Assembly: GCA_025054955.1 (NCBI GenBank)
Contig: JANWZE010000104.1
Location: 1-35,825, forward strand
Direction of reading: 5' to 3'
Source of the DNA: Blastocatellia bacterium
GTDB taxonomy: Bacteria; Acidobacteriota; Blastocatellia; HR10; J050
DNA: 35,825 nucleotides
Both the position numbers and the translations under genes were made by a program. The notes beneath the pieces are model-generated. The model did no database searches. It was not told the DNA's origin and worked only from the letters and a program-made list of their open reading frames with translations. This document shows, in pieces, positions 14,227 through 22,033 of the stretch (positions are counted from its first letter, which is position 1; each line of letters opens with the position of its first letter).

Positions 14227-15309
14227 ATGCGATACCTTGCATTCATGCTGCTGTGTCTCATGCCGGTGGCGGCTCAACAGCCGACGATGACGATCGAAGA
14301 GTATGAGCCGAAATCCACGTTGGTTGTCCCACAGCACATCGTGACGCGAGCCAAGTATCCGTTCATTGACGTGCACAGCCATCAGAACTCGATGATGTCG
14401 GCTGAGGAACTGGCCAAATTGGTCGAGCAGATGGATCAGCTCAATATGCGTGTGATGGTCAACCTCAGCGGCGGCAGCGGCGAGCGGTTGAAACAGGGCG
14501 TTGCCAACATGAAAGGACGTTATCCAGATCGGTTCGTCCTGTTTGCCAATATCAGCTTTGAAGGGATTGACCAGCCCGATTACGGCAAGCGTGTCGCTGC
14601 TCAGTTGGAACAAGACGTGAAAAACGGCGCGCAAGGATTGAAGATTTTTAAGAACCTGGGCATGACAGCCCGCGACAGCGCCGGTCAGCGTATCCCTGTG
14701 GACGACCCGCGACTCGACCCGGTATGGCAAAAGTGCGCCGAGTTGAAAATCCCTGTGCTCATCCACACGGCTGATCCCAAGCCGTTTTGGGACCCGATGG
14801 ACAGATTCAACGAGCGCTGGCTGGAGTTGAAAGAAATTCCTAGCCGCGCGCGTCCGCCTGACAAATTCCCGCCGTGGGAACAGATCATCGGCGAGCAGCA
14901 TAACCTCTTTGCCAAACATCCGAAGACGATCTTCATCAATGCGCATCTGGGATGGTATGGCGGCAATCTGGAACAACTCGGCAAGCTGATGGACAGGCTG
15001 CCGAATATGTACACTGAAATCGGCGCCGTGCTGGCCGAACTGGGCCGCCAGCCACGCTTCGCGCGTCAATGGTTCATCAAGTATCAAGATCGCGTCATGT
15101 TCGGCAAAGATGCGTGGAATCCACAGGAATATCACGTCTATTTTCGCGTGCTGGAAACCGCCGACGAGTATTTCGATTACTACCGCAAACGGCACGCGCA
15201 CTGGAAAATGTACGGCCTCGAATTGCCTGACGAAGTGTTAAAAAAGCTCTATTACAAAAATGCGCTGCGCGTGATCCCCGGCATCAATCCGACTGGCTTT
15301 CCCCGTTAG
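14227..15309 (+). CDS. Exported amidohydrolase (metal-dependent TIM-barrel hydrolase)
   Basis: The 360-aa protein begins with a short signal peptide (MRYLAFMLLCLMPVAAQQ). The mature part is an amidohydrolase-2 type TIM barrel: the strand-1 metal motif DVHSH at 48-52, a beta-strand GLKIFKNLG, the His in VLIHTADPKPFWDP, the His in FINAHLGWYGG, and the catalytic Asp in VMFGKDAW. All expected metal ligands are present. Family enzymes hydrolyse or decarboxylate small cyclic or acyl substrates; the substrate here is unknown. The ATG at 14227 fits the signal peptide and the promoter, whereas the ATG at 14197 would lie upstream of the -10 box. It stands alone and converges with the kinase gene. Confidence 0.85.
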   Translation: MRYLAFMLLCLMPVAAQQPTMTIEEYEPKSTLVVPQHIVTRAKYPFIDVHSHQNSMMSAEELAKLVEQMDQLNMRVMVNLSGGSGERLKQGVANMKGRYPDRFVLFANISFEGIDQPDYGKRVAAQLEQDVKNGAQGLKIFKNLGMTARDSAGQRIPVDDPRLDPVWQKCAELKIPVLIHTADPKPFWDPMDRFNERWLELKEIPSRARPPDKFPPWEQIIGEQHNLFAKHPKTIFINAHLGWYGGNLEQLGKLMDRLPNMYTEIGAVLAELGRQPRFARQWFIKYQDRVMFGKDAWNPQEYHVYFRVLETADEYFDYYRKRHAHWKMYGLELPDEVLKKLYYKNALRVIPGINPTGFPR

Positions 15310-15463
15310 CACTGAGCTATGCGCGGGACATTACGAAACTTTGAAGAAGGGAAACCGGATGACGCGGGTCCAGCAGCGCCGGCCGATGGCTGCGCATCGT
15401 ATCTGCATGAGCCGCTCGCGTGCGCTGTCTTTCTCAGCGCTTCCCAGCCTGTGAGGTCCGAGC

Positions 15464-16999
15464 TTATTTGTCATCGCCGCCTTTGAATACACTGCCGACC
15501 TTTTTTATTCCGCCGCCCACTCGACGGAAGAATCGCCCCACCCGGTTGTCAGCTTGCTTCGTTTTTTGTGATACCTGCGATTGAGCGTGATGATTGTCCG
15601 GAAGTCGGCGCGGCTCCTTTTTCGCCAGTGCGATGCTTTGTTGCTCCGATGACTTTCGAGGTGGATTGGAAATGCGACGCGCTGGCGCAGCAGGCGCGTT
15701 GACCCTCGGTGGCGCCGTTTCTCTTAGTAAATGATCGGACGGCTTGAGTGATGATTGTGGCGGCGGTGGTGGCGCGACCGCGGGCGTTCTGGTGGTGGTT
15801 GCCAGTCCAGCAGCAAAGCTGATGAAACCGACAAGCGCAACAGCGATGGCATAAGATCGCCAGTTGAGTAGTGTGGCCTGATTGAGCGGCACTCGGGTCG
15901 CATGCCCCTTTCGTGGCAAGTTCGTTTGCTCAACCGGCGTGCTGTGGATTTCTCTGGTGCGGGCGGCCTGGTCGCATTCGTTCGCAACCGATAATTCATG
16001 GCGGTGGGCTGACTCATGTGTCTCGATGGGTGGGCTGGTGCCCGTCTTTATGGGTGGGCTGGTGGCCGTCTTTTCGCTCGGAAGGGTTTCCACCATGGTT
16101 GGCCTTGGCGGAACCGCTTGCGCAAGTTCGGCACGGAATTCGGTCGCCGATTGAAATCGCTGACTAGGTTTCTTGGCCAGCGCGCGCAAAATAGCGGCTT
16201 CGATTCGCGCCGGGATGCTGGGCACGAGCGCGCGCGGCGCCGGGGGCGTGGCTTCGACGTGCTGTTTCATCAGTTCGTATTCATTGCGGCCGGTGAAGGG
16301 GAGACGCCCTGTGAGCATTTCAAACAGCACAACGCCGAGTGAGTAAATATCGGAACGCGCGTCCAATTCTTCAGCGCCGAACTGCTCTGGCGACATGTAT
16401 TCAGGTGTGCCAACCAGCATGCCTTCTTGTGTGACACGCGCGATTCGCGGGAGCCGCGCGATACCGAAATCCATCACCTTGATCGTTCCCGCGTCGGTCA
16501 GCATGATGTTGTCCGGTTTAATGTCGCGGTGAACGATGCCGGCCTGATGCGCATGGGCGATGCCATCGAGAATTTCACAGAAGAGCGGTATAGCCTGTTG
16601 ATAGGGCATTGCGCCGGATTGCCTGATGATCCGGTCCAGTGGCAGGCCGCGGACAAATTCCATGGCGATGAAAAAACGATCGCCGTGCCGGAAGAAGCTA
16701 TACACCGAAGCGAGCGCCGGATGTCTCAGCTTGGCCAGCGTGACCGCTTCCAGACAGAATCGCTCCAAACTCTGCGAGTGACGGGCAAACTCAGGATGAA
16801 GCGCCTTGAGCGCAACGTCGCGGTGGTGGATCAAGTCGGTGGCCCTGTAGACGGCGCACATGCCACCCATGCCGATTTTTTCGATGATGCGATAATGACC
16901 GACGATCTTTTCGGTCCACTCATCATGCTGCTGAGCATGCGTGCGCGATGGCGTCATAGCGTTGGCGCTCGCCGAGCGTTCAATCACAGGACTACTCAT
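15464..16999 (-). CDS. Hanks-type Ser/Thr protein kinase with a membrane anchor
   Basis: The 511-aa protein has a kinase domain at about residues 34-300 with every key motif: glycine loop KIGMGGMCAVY (41-51), catalytic Lys65 in VALKALH, Glu84, HRDIKPDN (157-164), DFG (177-179), GTPEYMSPEQ and DARSDIYSLG. It should be active. A Pro/Thr-rich linker leads to one membrane helix (AIAVALVGFISFAAGLATT, about 386-404), then a basic, Pro-rich tail (VGRFFRRVGGGIKKVGSVF near the end) with no PASTA repeats. The start overlaps the stop of the double-FHA gene by 8 nt (ATGAGTAG), so both are co-translated, and the FHA protein is a likely substrate or partner. The ATG 9 codons earlier is less likely. Confidence 0.93.
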   Translation of the reverse strand: MSSPVIERSASANAMTPSRTHAQQHDEWTEKIVGHYRIIEKIGMGGMCAVYRATDLIHHRDVALKALHPEFARHSQSLERFCLEAVTLAKLRHPALASVYSFFRHGDRFFIAMEFVRGLPLDRIIRQSGAMPYQQAIPLFCEILDGIAHAHQAGIVHRDIKPDNIMLTDAGTIKVMDFGIARLPRIARVTQEGMLVGTPEYMSPEQFGAEELDARSDIYSLGVVLFEMLTGRLPFTGRNEYELMKQHVEATPPAPRALVPSIPARIEAAILRALAKKPSQRFQSATEFRAELAQAVPPRPTMVETLPSEKTATSPPIKTGTSPPIETHESAHRHELSVANECDQAARTREIHSTPVEQTNLPRKGHATRVPLNQATLLNWRSYAIAVALVGFISFAAGLATTTRTPAVAPPPPPQSSLKPSDHLLRETAPPRVNAPAAPARRISNPPRKSSEQQSIALAKKEPRRLPDNHHAQSQVSQKTKQADNRVGRFFRRVGGGIKKVGSVFKGGDDK

Positions 17000-18080
17000 C
17001 TTGTCGCGAAGCGAACGCGCCCACAAGGACGGCGATCACCACCAGTGTTGTGACAAAGAAAATCAGCATCTGGTAGCTCGACAACGCCCAGGCCGTTTGG
17101 CTGGCGCCCGGCTCACCCGCTTCGAGCTTGGAAGATGCTCCGCTCATCGAATCCATCACCGCCGTAATAAATCCGATGAAGATGGCCAGCAACGCCGTAC
17201 CGACGAGCAGGTTTCGCACGGTGAATGTCGTATCACCGGCCTCTGTGGGAGCAGCGATGACCTCTGCCACGTGTTCTTGAGCCGTTGGCACGAGGTCAGA
17301 GACGAGCGTTTCACCCTGATAAAATCTGATTTTCGGCCCATTCACGCCGAATTCGATGACATCGCCCGGCTTGAGTGGGCTCCGGCCGGTAACCCGTTGG
17401 CCGTTTACAAACGTCCCGTTGCGGCTGTCCAGATCAATGACCACGAAGCCATCGCCTTGCCGGATAATTTTGGCATGTTTGCGGCCGGCCAGCAGGTCTT
17501 TCTCCTGATCAAAAGCAATGGTGTTGGATGGGTCACGACCGATCGTCAATTCATCATCCGGCCCCAGTGTGTGCCACTCGGTTTGACCCGTTTTGGAACC
17601 CTGCAAGTGTTTGACGGCCACTGAGTGGTTGATCGCGTCAGTCGGCGTCATCTCAGAGGTTTTCAGTCTTCCTGTCGCGTCAACTGGCACGACAAATCGC
17701 GTTGGGCGAATAGTGGACGCCCGTTGAAGCACCCGCGTGGCCAAACCGGCCAGCGAATCTTTGCCTTGGTAGAATTGAATACTTGGCCCGCCCGGCCCAA
17801 ATTCAATCACGTCGCCTGATTTCAATGCGGTTGGTTCAGTGATGCGTTCATGGTTGACGAACGTGCCGTTGCGGCTCTGCAAATCCACCAGCACGGTTTG
17901 GTCATGTTGCCGGACGATCTTGGCATGTTTGCGCCCGACCAGATCGTCTTCGTCTTTGTGAAACTGTAGCCTGTTGGAGGGATCACGGCCAATGGTGAGT
18001 TCTTCGTTCAGTTCAAGATCAAACCATTCTGTCTGGCCGCTTTTTGAACCACGCAGATGTTTAATAATGATCGGCTCCAT
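16992..18080 (-). CDS. Double FHA-domain membrane protein
   Basis: The 362-aa protein carries two FHA domains that are near copies of each other, at about residues 5-95 and 155-245. Each has LTIGRDPSN, then GRKHAKI, then a D-x-x-SRNGTFVN segment. FHA domains bind phosphothreonine peptides. In both copies the usual SRxH motif reads GRKH, with Gly in place of the Ser that normally contacts the phosphate. Two membrane helices follow (NLLVGTALLAIFIGFITAV at about 293-311, and YQMLIFFVTTLVVIAVLVGA at about 336-355) with a short tail. It is co-translated with the kinase. The ATG at 18080 is chosen for the GAGGTGA site 7 nt upstream; a strong hairpin covers this site. Confidence 0.92.
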   Translation of the reverse strand: MEPIIIKHLRGSKSGQTEWFDLELNEELTIGRDPSNRLQFHKDEDDLVGRKHAKIVRQHDQTVLVDLQSRNGTFVNHERITEPTALKSGDVIEFGPGGPSIQFYQGKDSLAGLATRVLQRASTIRPTRFVVPVDATGRLKTSEMTPTDAINHSVAVKHLQGSKTGQTEWHTLGPDDELTIGRDPSNTIAFDQEKDLLAGRKHAKIIRQGDGFVVIDLDSRNGTFVNGQRVTGRSPLKPGDVIEFGVNGPKIRFYQGETLVSDLVPTAQEHVAEVIAAPTEAGDTTFTVRNLLVGTALLAIFIGFITAVMDSMSGASSKLEAGEPGASQTAWALSSYQMLIFFVTTLVVIAVLVGAFASRQDE

Positions 18081-18104
18081 ACAGCTCACCTCGAGCTGAG
18101 CTGT
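18081..18104 (-). promoter_or_regulatory. Hairpin over the FHA-gene ribosome-binding site
   Basis: ACAGCTCA (18097-18104 on the minus strand) and TGAGCTGT (18081-18088) form a perfect 8-bp stem that ends right at the ATG. The 8-nt loop GCTCGAGG carries most of the Shine-Dalgarno sequence. It could gate translation of the FHA-kinase pair. Confidence 0.6.
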
Positions 18105-18112
18105 GTGCAAGC

Positions 18113-18121
18113 ATCATACCA
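18113..18121 (-). promoter_or_regulatory. Extended -10 promoter of the FHA-kinase operon
   Basis: TGG-TATGAT on the minus strand is an extended -10 box (TGn before a five-of-six match). No good -35 is seen. Transcription would start near 18106, so the message would open directly with the hairpin at 18081-18104. Confidence 0.45.
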
Positions 18122-18316
18122 GAGGTGATCCCTGACATGGTTGGCAGTGAGTAGCCAAAAATCAGTCGTTTAGGCATTGCCGAGCTGCTGCATGAGTGGT
18201 TGCATGGTTGAAACTTTCCTTTCACGGCGTCGGCTCGGTGTTTCAGTCATGAAAACCGGTGGCGTCGCGCCAGCTTTGCCCTTGAGCGATTTTTCTGCTC
18301 TAAAAAATAATAACCA

Positions 18317-18360
18317 TTTTCATGCTTCGTGGCATACTGTTGCACATCGGCGATTCCCTT
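18317..18360 (+). repeat. Degenerate dispersed repeat, copy at 18.3 kb
   Basis: It begins TTTTCATGCTTCGTGGC and ends GGCGATTCCCTT. It is nearly identical at its left end to the copy at 7530. Confidence 0.6.
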
Positions 18361-18397
18361 GAGAATGTGGCGCAGGCGTTGCCTCCTGTGCTCTATA

Positions 18398-18440
18398 TTT
18401 CATTCTTCGAGCGTGCCATTGCGCCGGGCAATTCCCTTGA
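18398..18440 (+). repeat. Degenerate dispersed repeat, copy at 18.4 kb
   Basis: It begins TTTCATTCTTCGAGCGTGCC and ends AATTCCCTTGA. It is preceded by GTGGCGCAGGCGTTGCC (from 18367), the counterpart of GTGGCACAGGCGTTCCC at 7501. Confidence 0.6.
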
Positions 18441-18481
18441 AAATAGCCCACGGAACACACGAAGTTCACGAAAGAATTGCA

Positions 18482-18526
18482 TTTTCATGTTCGTGGCGAG
18501 CGCGGAGCACTGAGCGATTCCTGCTT
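18482..18526 (+). repeat. Degenerate dispersed repeat, copy at 18.5 kb
   Basis: It begins TTTTCATGTTCGTGGC, has GCGCGGAGC in the middle (shared with the 7530 copy) and ends GAGCGATTCCTGCTT. Confidence 0.6.
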
Positions 18527-18830
18527 GGAAGCAAGAGGAACCTGCATGGCTCTTTCGTTGGCCTGCATTCCGCGCCTGAAAATCGCATCACCACGTCCGT
18601 GCTTGCGCCGGCAACAGAAGCTGATTGACATTGTGGCAACTGCGCCATCGTTTGCGTGGCTGACGAGTTGACCGACATGCAGGAGTTAAGCCAGACCAGG
18701 AGGGATGGCAGCAACAGTTTTTAGGGCTGCCCAATGAGATCGGGCGCGCGCAAAGCGCGGCAACCGACGGCGAATCTCGACAAACATGGAGCGGGCGATT
18801 ACCATTTTGCCTTGCGTGAAATCGGGCATG

Positions 18831-19781
18831 ATGCGAGTCGCTGTCATTGGTGTAGGGCAAATGGGACGACACCATGCGCGTGTCTACGCCGGGTTAGAAT
18901 CGGTTCGCCTGGTCGGCGTATGCGACATCGAGCGGGCGCGAGCCGAGGCCGTCGCTGCTGAATTTCACACGACGCCGTATGAGGACTATCGCGCATTGTT
19001 CGATCAGGTGGACGCTGTCACAGTCGCCGTTCCGACCGAGCATCATAGCCGGATTGGTTGTGAGTTCCTGCGACGTGGCGTCGCGGTGTTAATGGAAAAG
19101 CCGATCAGCCGCACGTTGGAGGAGGCCGACGCCTTGATTGCTGCTGCCGAACAAGCCAATGTTGTGCTTCAGGTAGGGCATCTGGAGCGATTCAATCCGG
19201 CGGTGCAGGCGCTCGGCGAGATTGTCACACAGCCCCGGTTTTTTGAAACGCATCGGCTCGGTGTGTTCAGCCCGCGCAGTCTGGATATTGATGTGGTGAT
19301 GGACTTGATGATTCATGATCTGGATGTGATTTTGTCGTTGGTCAAGTCAGAGGTGACCGGCATCAGCGCCGTCGGCGTTCCAATCCTCTCGCCGCGCGTG
19401 GATATTGCCAATGCGCGGCTCGAGTTTGCTGATGGTTGTGTGGCCAACATCACTGCCAGCCGCATCTCGCGTGAGAAAGTGCGCAAGCTCCGCTTCTTTC
19501 AGCCTCACGATTATGTCTCGCTCGATTACACCAATCAGGAAGTGGAAATCTTCAGTCTCACGTCAAGCTCGCCGCCTCAGATTTCTCATCGTCTGTTGCC
19601 GGTTCAACCATGCGAACCACTGAAAGCCCAGCTTGAATCGTTCCTCCGTTGTGTGCGGGAGAGCGCCCCGCCACTCGTTGACGGGCGGCAAGGCCGGCGC
19701 ACGCTGGAGCTGGCCATGCGCGTGAACCAGAAGATTACTGAACACGCGCAACGCGCCGGCGTTTCACTGATGGTGTCATGA
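18831..19781 (+). CDS. Gfo/Idh/MocA-family NAD(P)-dependent oxidoreductase
   Basis: A 316-aa two-domain oxidoreductase. The N-terminal Rossmann fold has GVGQMG at residues 7-12, an Asp after strand 2 in VGVCDIERA, and AVTVAVPTEHH. The EKP motif is in VLMEKPISRT, and GHLERFNPA follows. The C-terminal alpha/beta domain supplies IHDLDVILSL with the catalytic-site His-Asp. GHLERFNP is typical of a subgroup acting on nucleotide-linked or lipid-linked amino sugars, sometimes near lipid A genes; the substrate here is not known. Two ATGs stand in tandem (18828, 18831); I use the second, which gives MRVAVIGVG. The gene heads the plus-strand train and overlaps the next gene by 4 nt (ATGA). Confidence 0.9.
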   Translation: MRVAVIGVGQMGRHHARVYAGLESVRLVGVCDIERARAEAVAAEFHTTPYEDYRALFDQVDAVTVAVPTEHHSRIGCEFLRRGVAVLMEKPISRTLEEADALIAAAEQANVVLQVGHLERFNPAVQALGEIVTQPRFFETHRLGVFSPRSLDIDVVMDLMIHDLDVILSLVKSEVTGISAVGVPILSPRVDIANARLEFADGCVANITASRISREKVRKLRFFQPHDYVSLDYTNQEVEIFSLTSSSPPQISHRLLPVQPCEPLKAQLESFLRCVRESAPPLVDGRQGRRTLELAMRVNQKITEHAQRAGVSLMVS

Positions 19782-20902
19782 AAGACCCGTTTGGCAAAAT
19801 TGATCAATGGTTGAGCGATATGATTGCGCGCGGCGCTGTGCCCAGCGCAGCATACCTGCTGGCCGCGCGCGGAGAGGTCATAGCCTGCCGCGCCTTTGGC
19901 AGAGCCGTGATCCACCCTGAAGACATCAAGGCCACCACAGAGACGATCTACGATATTGCTTCGTTAACCAAGCCGCTGATCACAACCACGCTGATCATGC
20001 AGGCCTGCCAGCGGCGCATCCTGTCGCTCAATGATCCAATCGCTCGTTTCGTCGCCGAGTTTGCCGGCACGGACAAACAGACGGTCACAGTTGAGCAATT
20101 GCTGACGCATACGGCCGGGTTTCCTGCCTGGCGCCCTATCTATGCCGAGATTAAGGAGCGCGGTCAACTGGGCGAGTATCTGGCGCGACTTCCGTTGACG
20201 CATCCGCCCGGAACCAAGGTGGCTTACAGCGATTTGGGATTTATCACGTTGAGTCTGTTGCTGGAGCGGATCTATCAGACCGGCTTTGACCAATTAACGC
20301 GCCGCGAGCTTCTTCAGCCCCTCGGCTTGACGCGGACGTTCTTCAATCCGCCTACGACGCTGCAGCGAAGCATTGCCGGAGGCGAGCTGAACATGGATCG
20401 CGAGCGCGAAGAAGCGCGACAACACGGCTATGACATCCCCGATCATCCCATCTGGCAGCGCCGTTTCATCTGGGGAGAAGTGCACGACGGCAACAGCTAT
20501 TTTCTCGGCGGCGCCACAGGCCATGGCGGGTTGTTCTCGACGCTGCGAGAGACGTGGGCACTGGCCCAGCAATACTTGCCTGGAAGCCGGTTGCTACAGC
20601 CGCACACGTTAGGATTTTTCTCGAAGAATTTCACACCGGGCCTCAACCCGCATCGTTCGCTTGGCTGGATGCTGGCCAGCACGCCCGGTTCGGCGGCCGG
20701 CTCGGCGCTGTCGCGTGATGCCTTTGGGCATACAGGGTTCACCGGCACCAGCCTGTGGATTGAGCCACGGCTGGAGCGCGTCTATATCCTGCTGACCAAT
20801 CGGACGCATCCACGTTTGACCGATGCCAACATGAATCACGTGCGTCAAACGTTCCATGCGTTGGCGGCTCGCAGCTTGAAGCAGGTGGTGAAGAAGGTGT
20901 AG
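19778..20902 (+). CDS. Class C beta-lactamase-like serine hydrolase
   Basis: A 374-aa protein of the beta-lactamase/penicillin-binding-protein-4-like fold. The active-site SxxK is SLTK (about residues 65-68), the second motif is YSD (YxN/D type) in VAYSDLGFITLSLLLE, and the third is GHTGFTG near the C-terminus. HTAGFPAW and GGATGHGGLFST are also family signatures. Enzymes of this fold cleave peptides, esters or peptidoglycan stem peptides. No signal peptide is evident, so it may be cytoplasmic, which favours an esterase or a recycling role over beta-lactam resistance. It overlaps the oxidoreductase gene by 4 nt and is 2 nt from the TonB-family gene, so these three are one operon. Confidence 0.9.
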   Translation: MKDPFGKIDQWLSDMIARGAVPSAAYLLAARGEVIACRAFGRAVIHPEDIKATTETIYDIASLTKPLITTTLIMQACQRRILSLNDPIARFVAEFAGTDKQTVTVEQLLTHTAGFPAWRPIYAEIKERGQLGEYLARLPLTHPPGTKVAYSDLGFITLSLLLERIYQTGFDQLTRRELLQPLGLTRTFFNPPTTLQRSIAGGELNMDREREEARQHGYDIPDHPIWQRRFIWGEVHDGNSYFLGGATGHGGLFSTLRETWALAQQYLPGSRLLQPHTLGFFSKNFTPGLNPHRSLGWMLASTPGSAAGSALSRDAFGHTGFTGTSLWIEPRLERVYILLTNRTHPRLTDANMNHVRQTFHALAARSLKQVVKKV

Positions 20903-20904
20903 CG

Positions 20905-21870
20905 ATGTTACAACGACACCTGTTTGCCAGTTACCAATGGTTGCAACAGGACCGCGTCTTTACGACGCCGGCGAAAGTGGGCACACTCGTGTCGGTGGCG
21001 GCGCATGCCATTCTCTTCGCTGTGGTCTATACGGCTGATTTAGGCACAAGCTGGTTATGGCAAACGCCTGCCCTGACAACACCGGTGCTCAGCCAAACGA
21101 GCGATGTCGTCGAACTCTATGGCCGACCGCTGATTCTCCCGCCGGAAGTGGTCAATCGCCTGCTTCAGCAAGGACCGACGCGCGAGCCGGCGCAGGCAGA
21201 CTTGATCGGCGAGCGCGGCACCGTCGCTCAAGGTGGAACCAGCCCACGCGCGCGCGACTCCTCGCAAAATCCTCGAGGCAGCAGTCCAGCCGGTTCGCCT
21301 CTGTCCGGTTCACCAACGATGCCGCAAGCGGGAGCACAAAGCCCGGAACGGCCGGTTGTCGAGTCGGCAACGCAGGCCCCGACCGTGGCCTCCAAGCCAA
21401 CTCCCTCACGCGGCGCAGGCGCAGGCGGTGATCAACAACTGCCTGATGTTGGTGGCACGACTGACCTGGCTCAACTGAATCTACCCAAGCGGGATGTGCC
21501 CGCAGGCGTCACCAGTGATGAACCGACGCTCGTGCCGCGTGGCCCGATTTCGCTCAATGTGCGCGGCGTTGGCGCTATCGAAGAATATCGCGTCTACTTG
21601 CAGCGCGCCATTCAGCAACGCTGGCAAATCCCGCCTGAAGCCAATTTGCTCGACAAGACCGTGTCGGTCACGATCGAGTTCGTCGTCGCGCAAGATGGCC
21701 GATTGGTCTCGGTTCGCCTGCATCGTTCAAGCGGTATCCGGGCGCTGGACCGCGCGGCGCAACGCGCCATTGAGTTAGCGGCGCCGTTTCGCCCCTTGCC
21801 GCGCGTCTTTCCCGGACCGACGCAGGTGTTTACCGACACGTTTATTTACTATCCACCATCGGGCAGTTGA
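20905..21870 (+). CDS. TonB-family energy-transducing protein
   Basis: A 321-aa protein with a cytoplasmic N-terminus, one membrane helix (about residues 24-46, TLVSVAAHAILFAVVYTADL), a long Pro/Ser/Gly-rich periplasmic linker (about 90-190) and a TonB C-terminal domain (about 228-321: YRVYLQRAIQQRWQIPPEA, VTIEFVVAQDGRLVSVRLH, RAAQRAIELAAPFRPLP). Such proteins span the periplasm and couple the inner membrane to outer-membrane receptors. This shows that the cell has an outer membrane. No exbB or exbD is in the window. The TGA stop lies in the first unit of a 70-bp tandem repeat that separates it from the SpoIID gene. Confidence 0.9.
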   Translation: MLQRHLFASYQWLQQDRVFTTPAKVGTLVSVAAHAILFAVVYTADLGTSWLWQTPALTTPVLSQTSDVVELYGRPLILPPEVVNRLLQQGPTREPAQADLIGERGTVAQGGTSPRARDSSQNPRGSSPAGSPLSGSPTMPQAGAQSPERPVVESATQAPTVASKPTPSRGAGAGGDQQLPDVGGTTDLAQLNLPKRDVPAGVTSDEPTLVPRGPISLNVRGVGAIEEYRVYLQRAIQQRWQIPPEANLLDKTVSVTIEFVVAQDGRLVSVRLHRSSGIRALDRAAQRAIELAAPFRPLPRVFPGPTQVFTDTFIYYPPSGS

Positions 21871-22033
21871 GCAGAGTATGGACACGTGAATTCACCACCG
21901 GTTCTTTCCCATCAGGGCGTTCTGGGCCAAGGCAAGTTGAGCAGAGTATGGACACGTGGGTTCACCACCGGTTCTTTCCCATCAGGGCATTCTGGGCCAA
22001 GGCAAGTTGACGGAGTATGGACACGTGGGTTCA
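21865..22033 (+). repeat. 70-bp tandem repeat, about 2.4 copies
   Basis: Units begin at AGTTGA near 21865, 21935 and 22005. The first two are identical over 70 bp except for three differences (GTGAA against GTGGG after ACAC, and GCGT against GCAT). The third is a partial copy with one base fewer (CGGAGTATGG against GCAGAGTATGG). Each unit carries AGTATGGACACGTG. The repeat holds the stop codon of the TonB gene at its left edge and the start codon of the SpoIID gene at its right edge. Confidence 0.9.
21948..22010 (+). CDS. Possible 20-aa leader peptide from the duplicated start
   Basis: The second repeat unit gives an ATG and 20 codons (MDTWVHHRFFPIRAFWAKAS) ending in TGA 6 nt before, and in frame with, the ATG of the SpoIID gene. 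It is a by-product of the duplication, but if translated it would feed ribosomes into the next start. The first unit's equivalent ATG at 21878 stops after three codons. Confidence 0.25.
   Translation: MDTWVHHRFFPIRAFWAKAS

Larger units (their letters stand above)
18122..18830. other. Long gene-free stretch with degenerate repeats
   Basis: About 0.7 kb with no supported gene: frames are short, lack ribosome-binding sites and have no recognisable protein pattern. The middle (18317-18526) holds three copies of the dispersed repeat also seen near 7.5 kb. The first part includes an AT-rich patch (CTAAAAAATAATAA, 18299-18312). The last 300 bp show nothing clear, and no good promoter for the oxidoreductase gene was found. 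Confidence 0.55.

Noticed and set aside
14212-15201. 329-codon open frame on the minus strand
   Set aside because: It lies wholly antisense to the amidohydrolase gene, whose metal motifs and signal peptide are clear. It has no ribosome-binding site and no protein pattern.
16427-17053. 208-codon open frame on the plus strand
   Set aside because: It is antisense to the kinase catalytic domain; open frames opposite GC-rich genes are common.
18317-18526. CRISPR-like array
   Set aside because: Spacing of 81-84 nt is regular, but the repeats are strongly diverged, the spacers are not unique inserts of constant size, and no cas gene is nearby.
18588-18875. 95-codon frame in the large gap before the oxidoreductase gene
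   Set aside because: No ribosome-binding site or signal peptide, and its composition (many Ser, Arg, His, Cys) is typical of non-coding frames. It also overlaps the true start region of the oxidoreductase gene.
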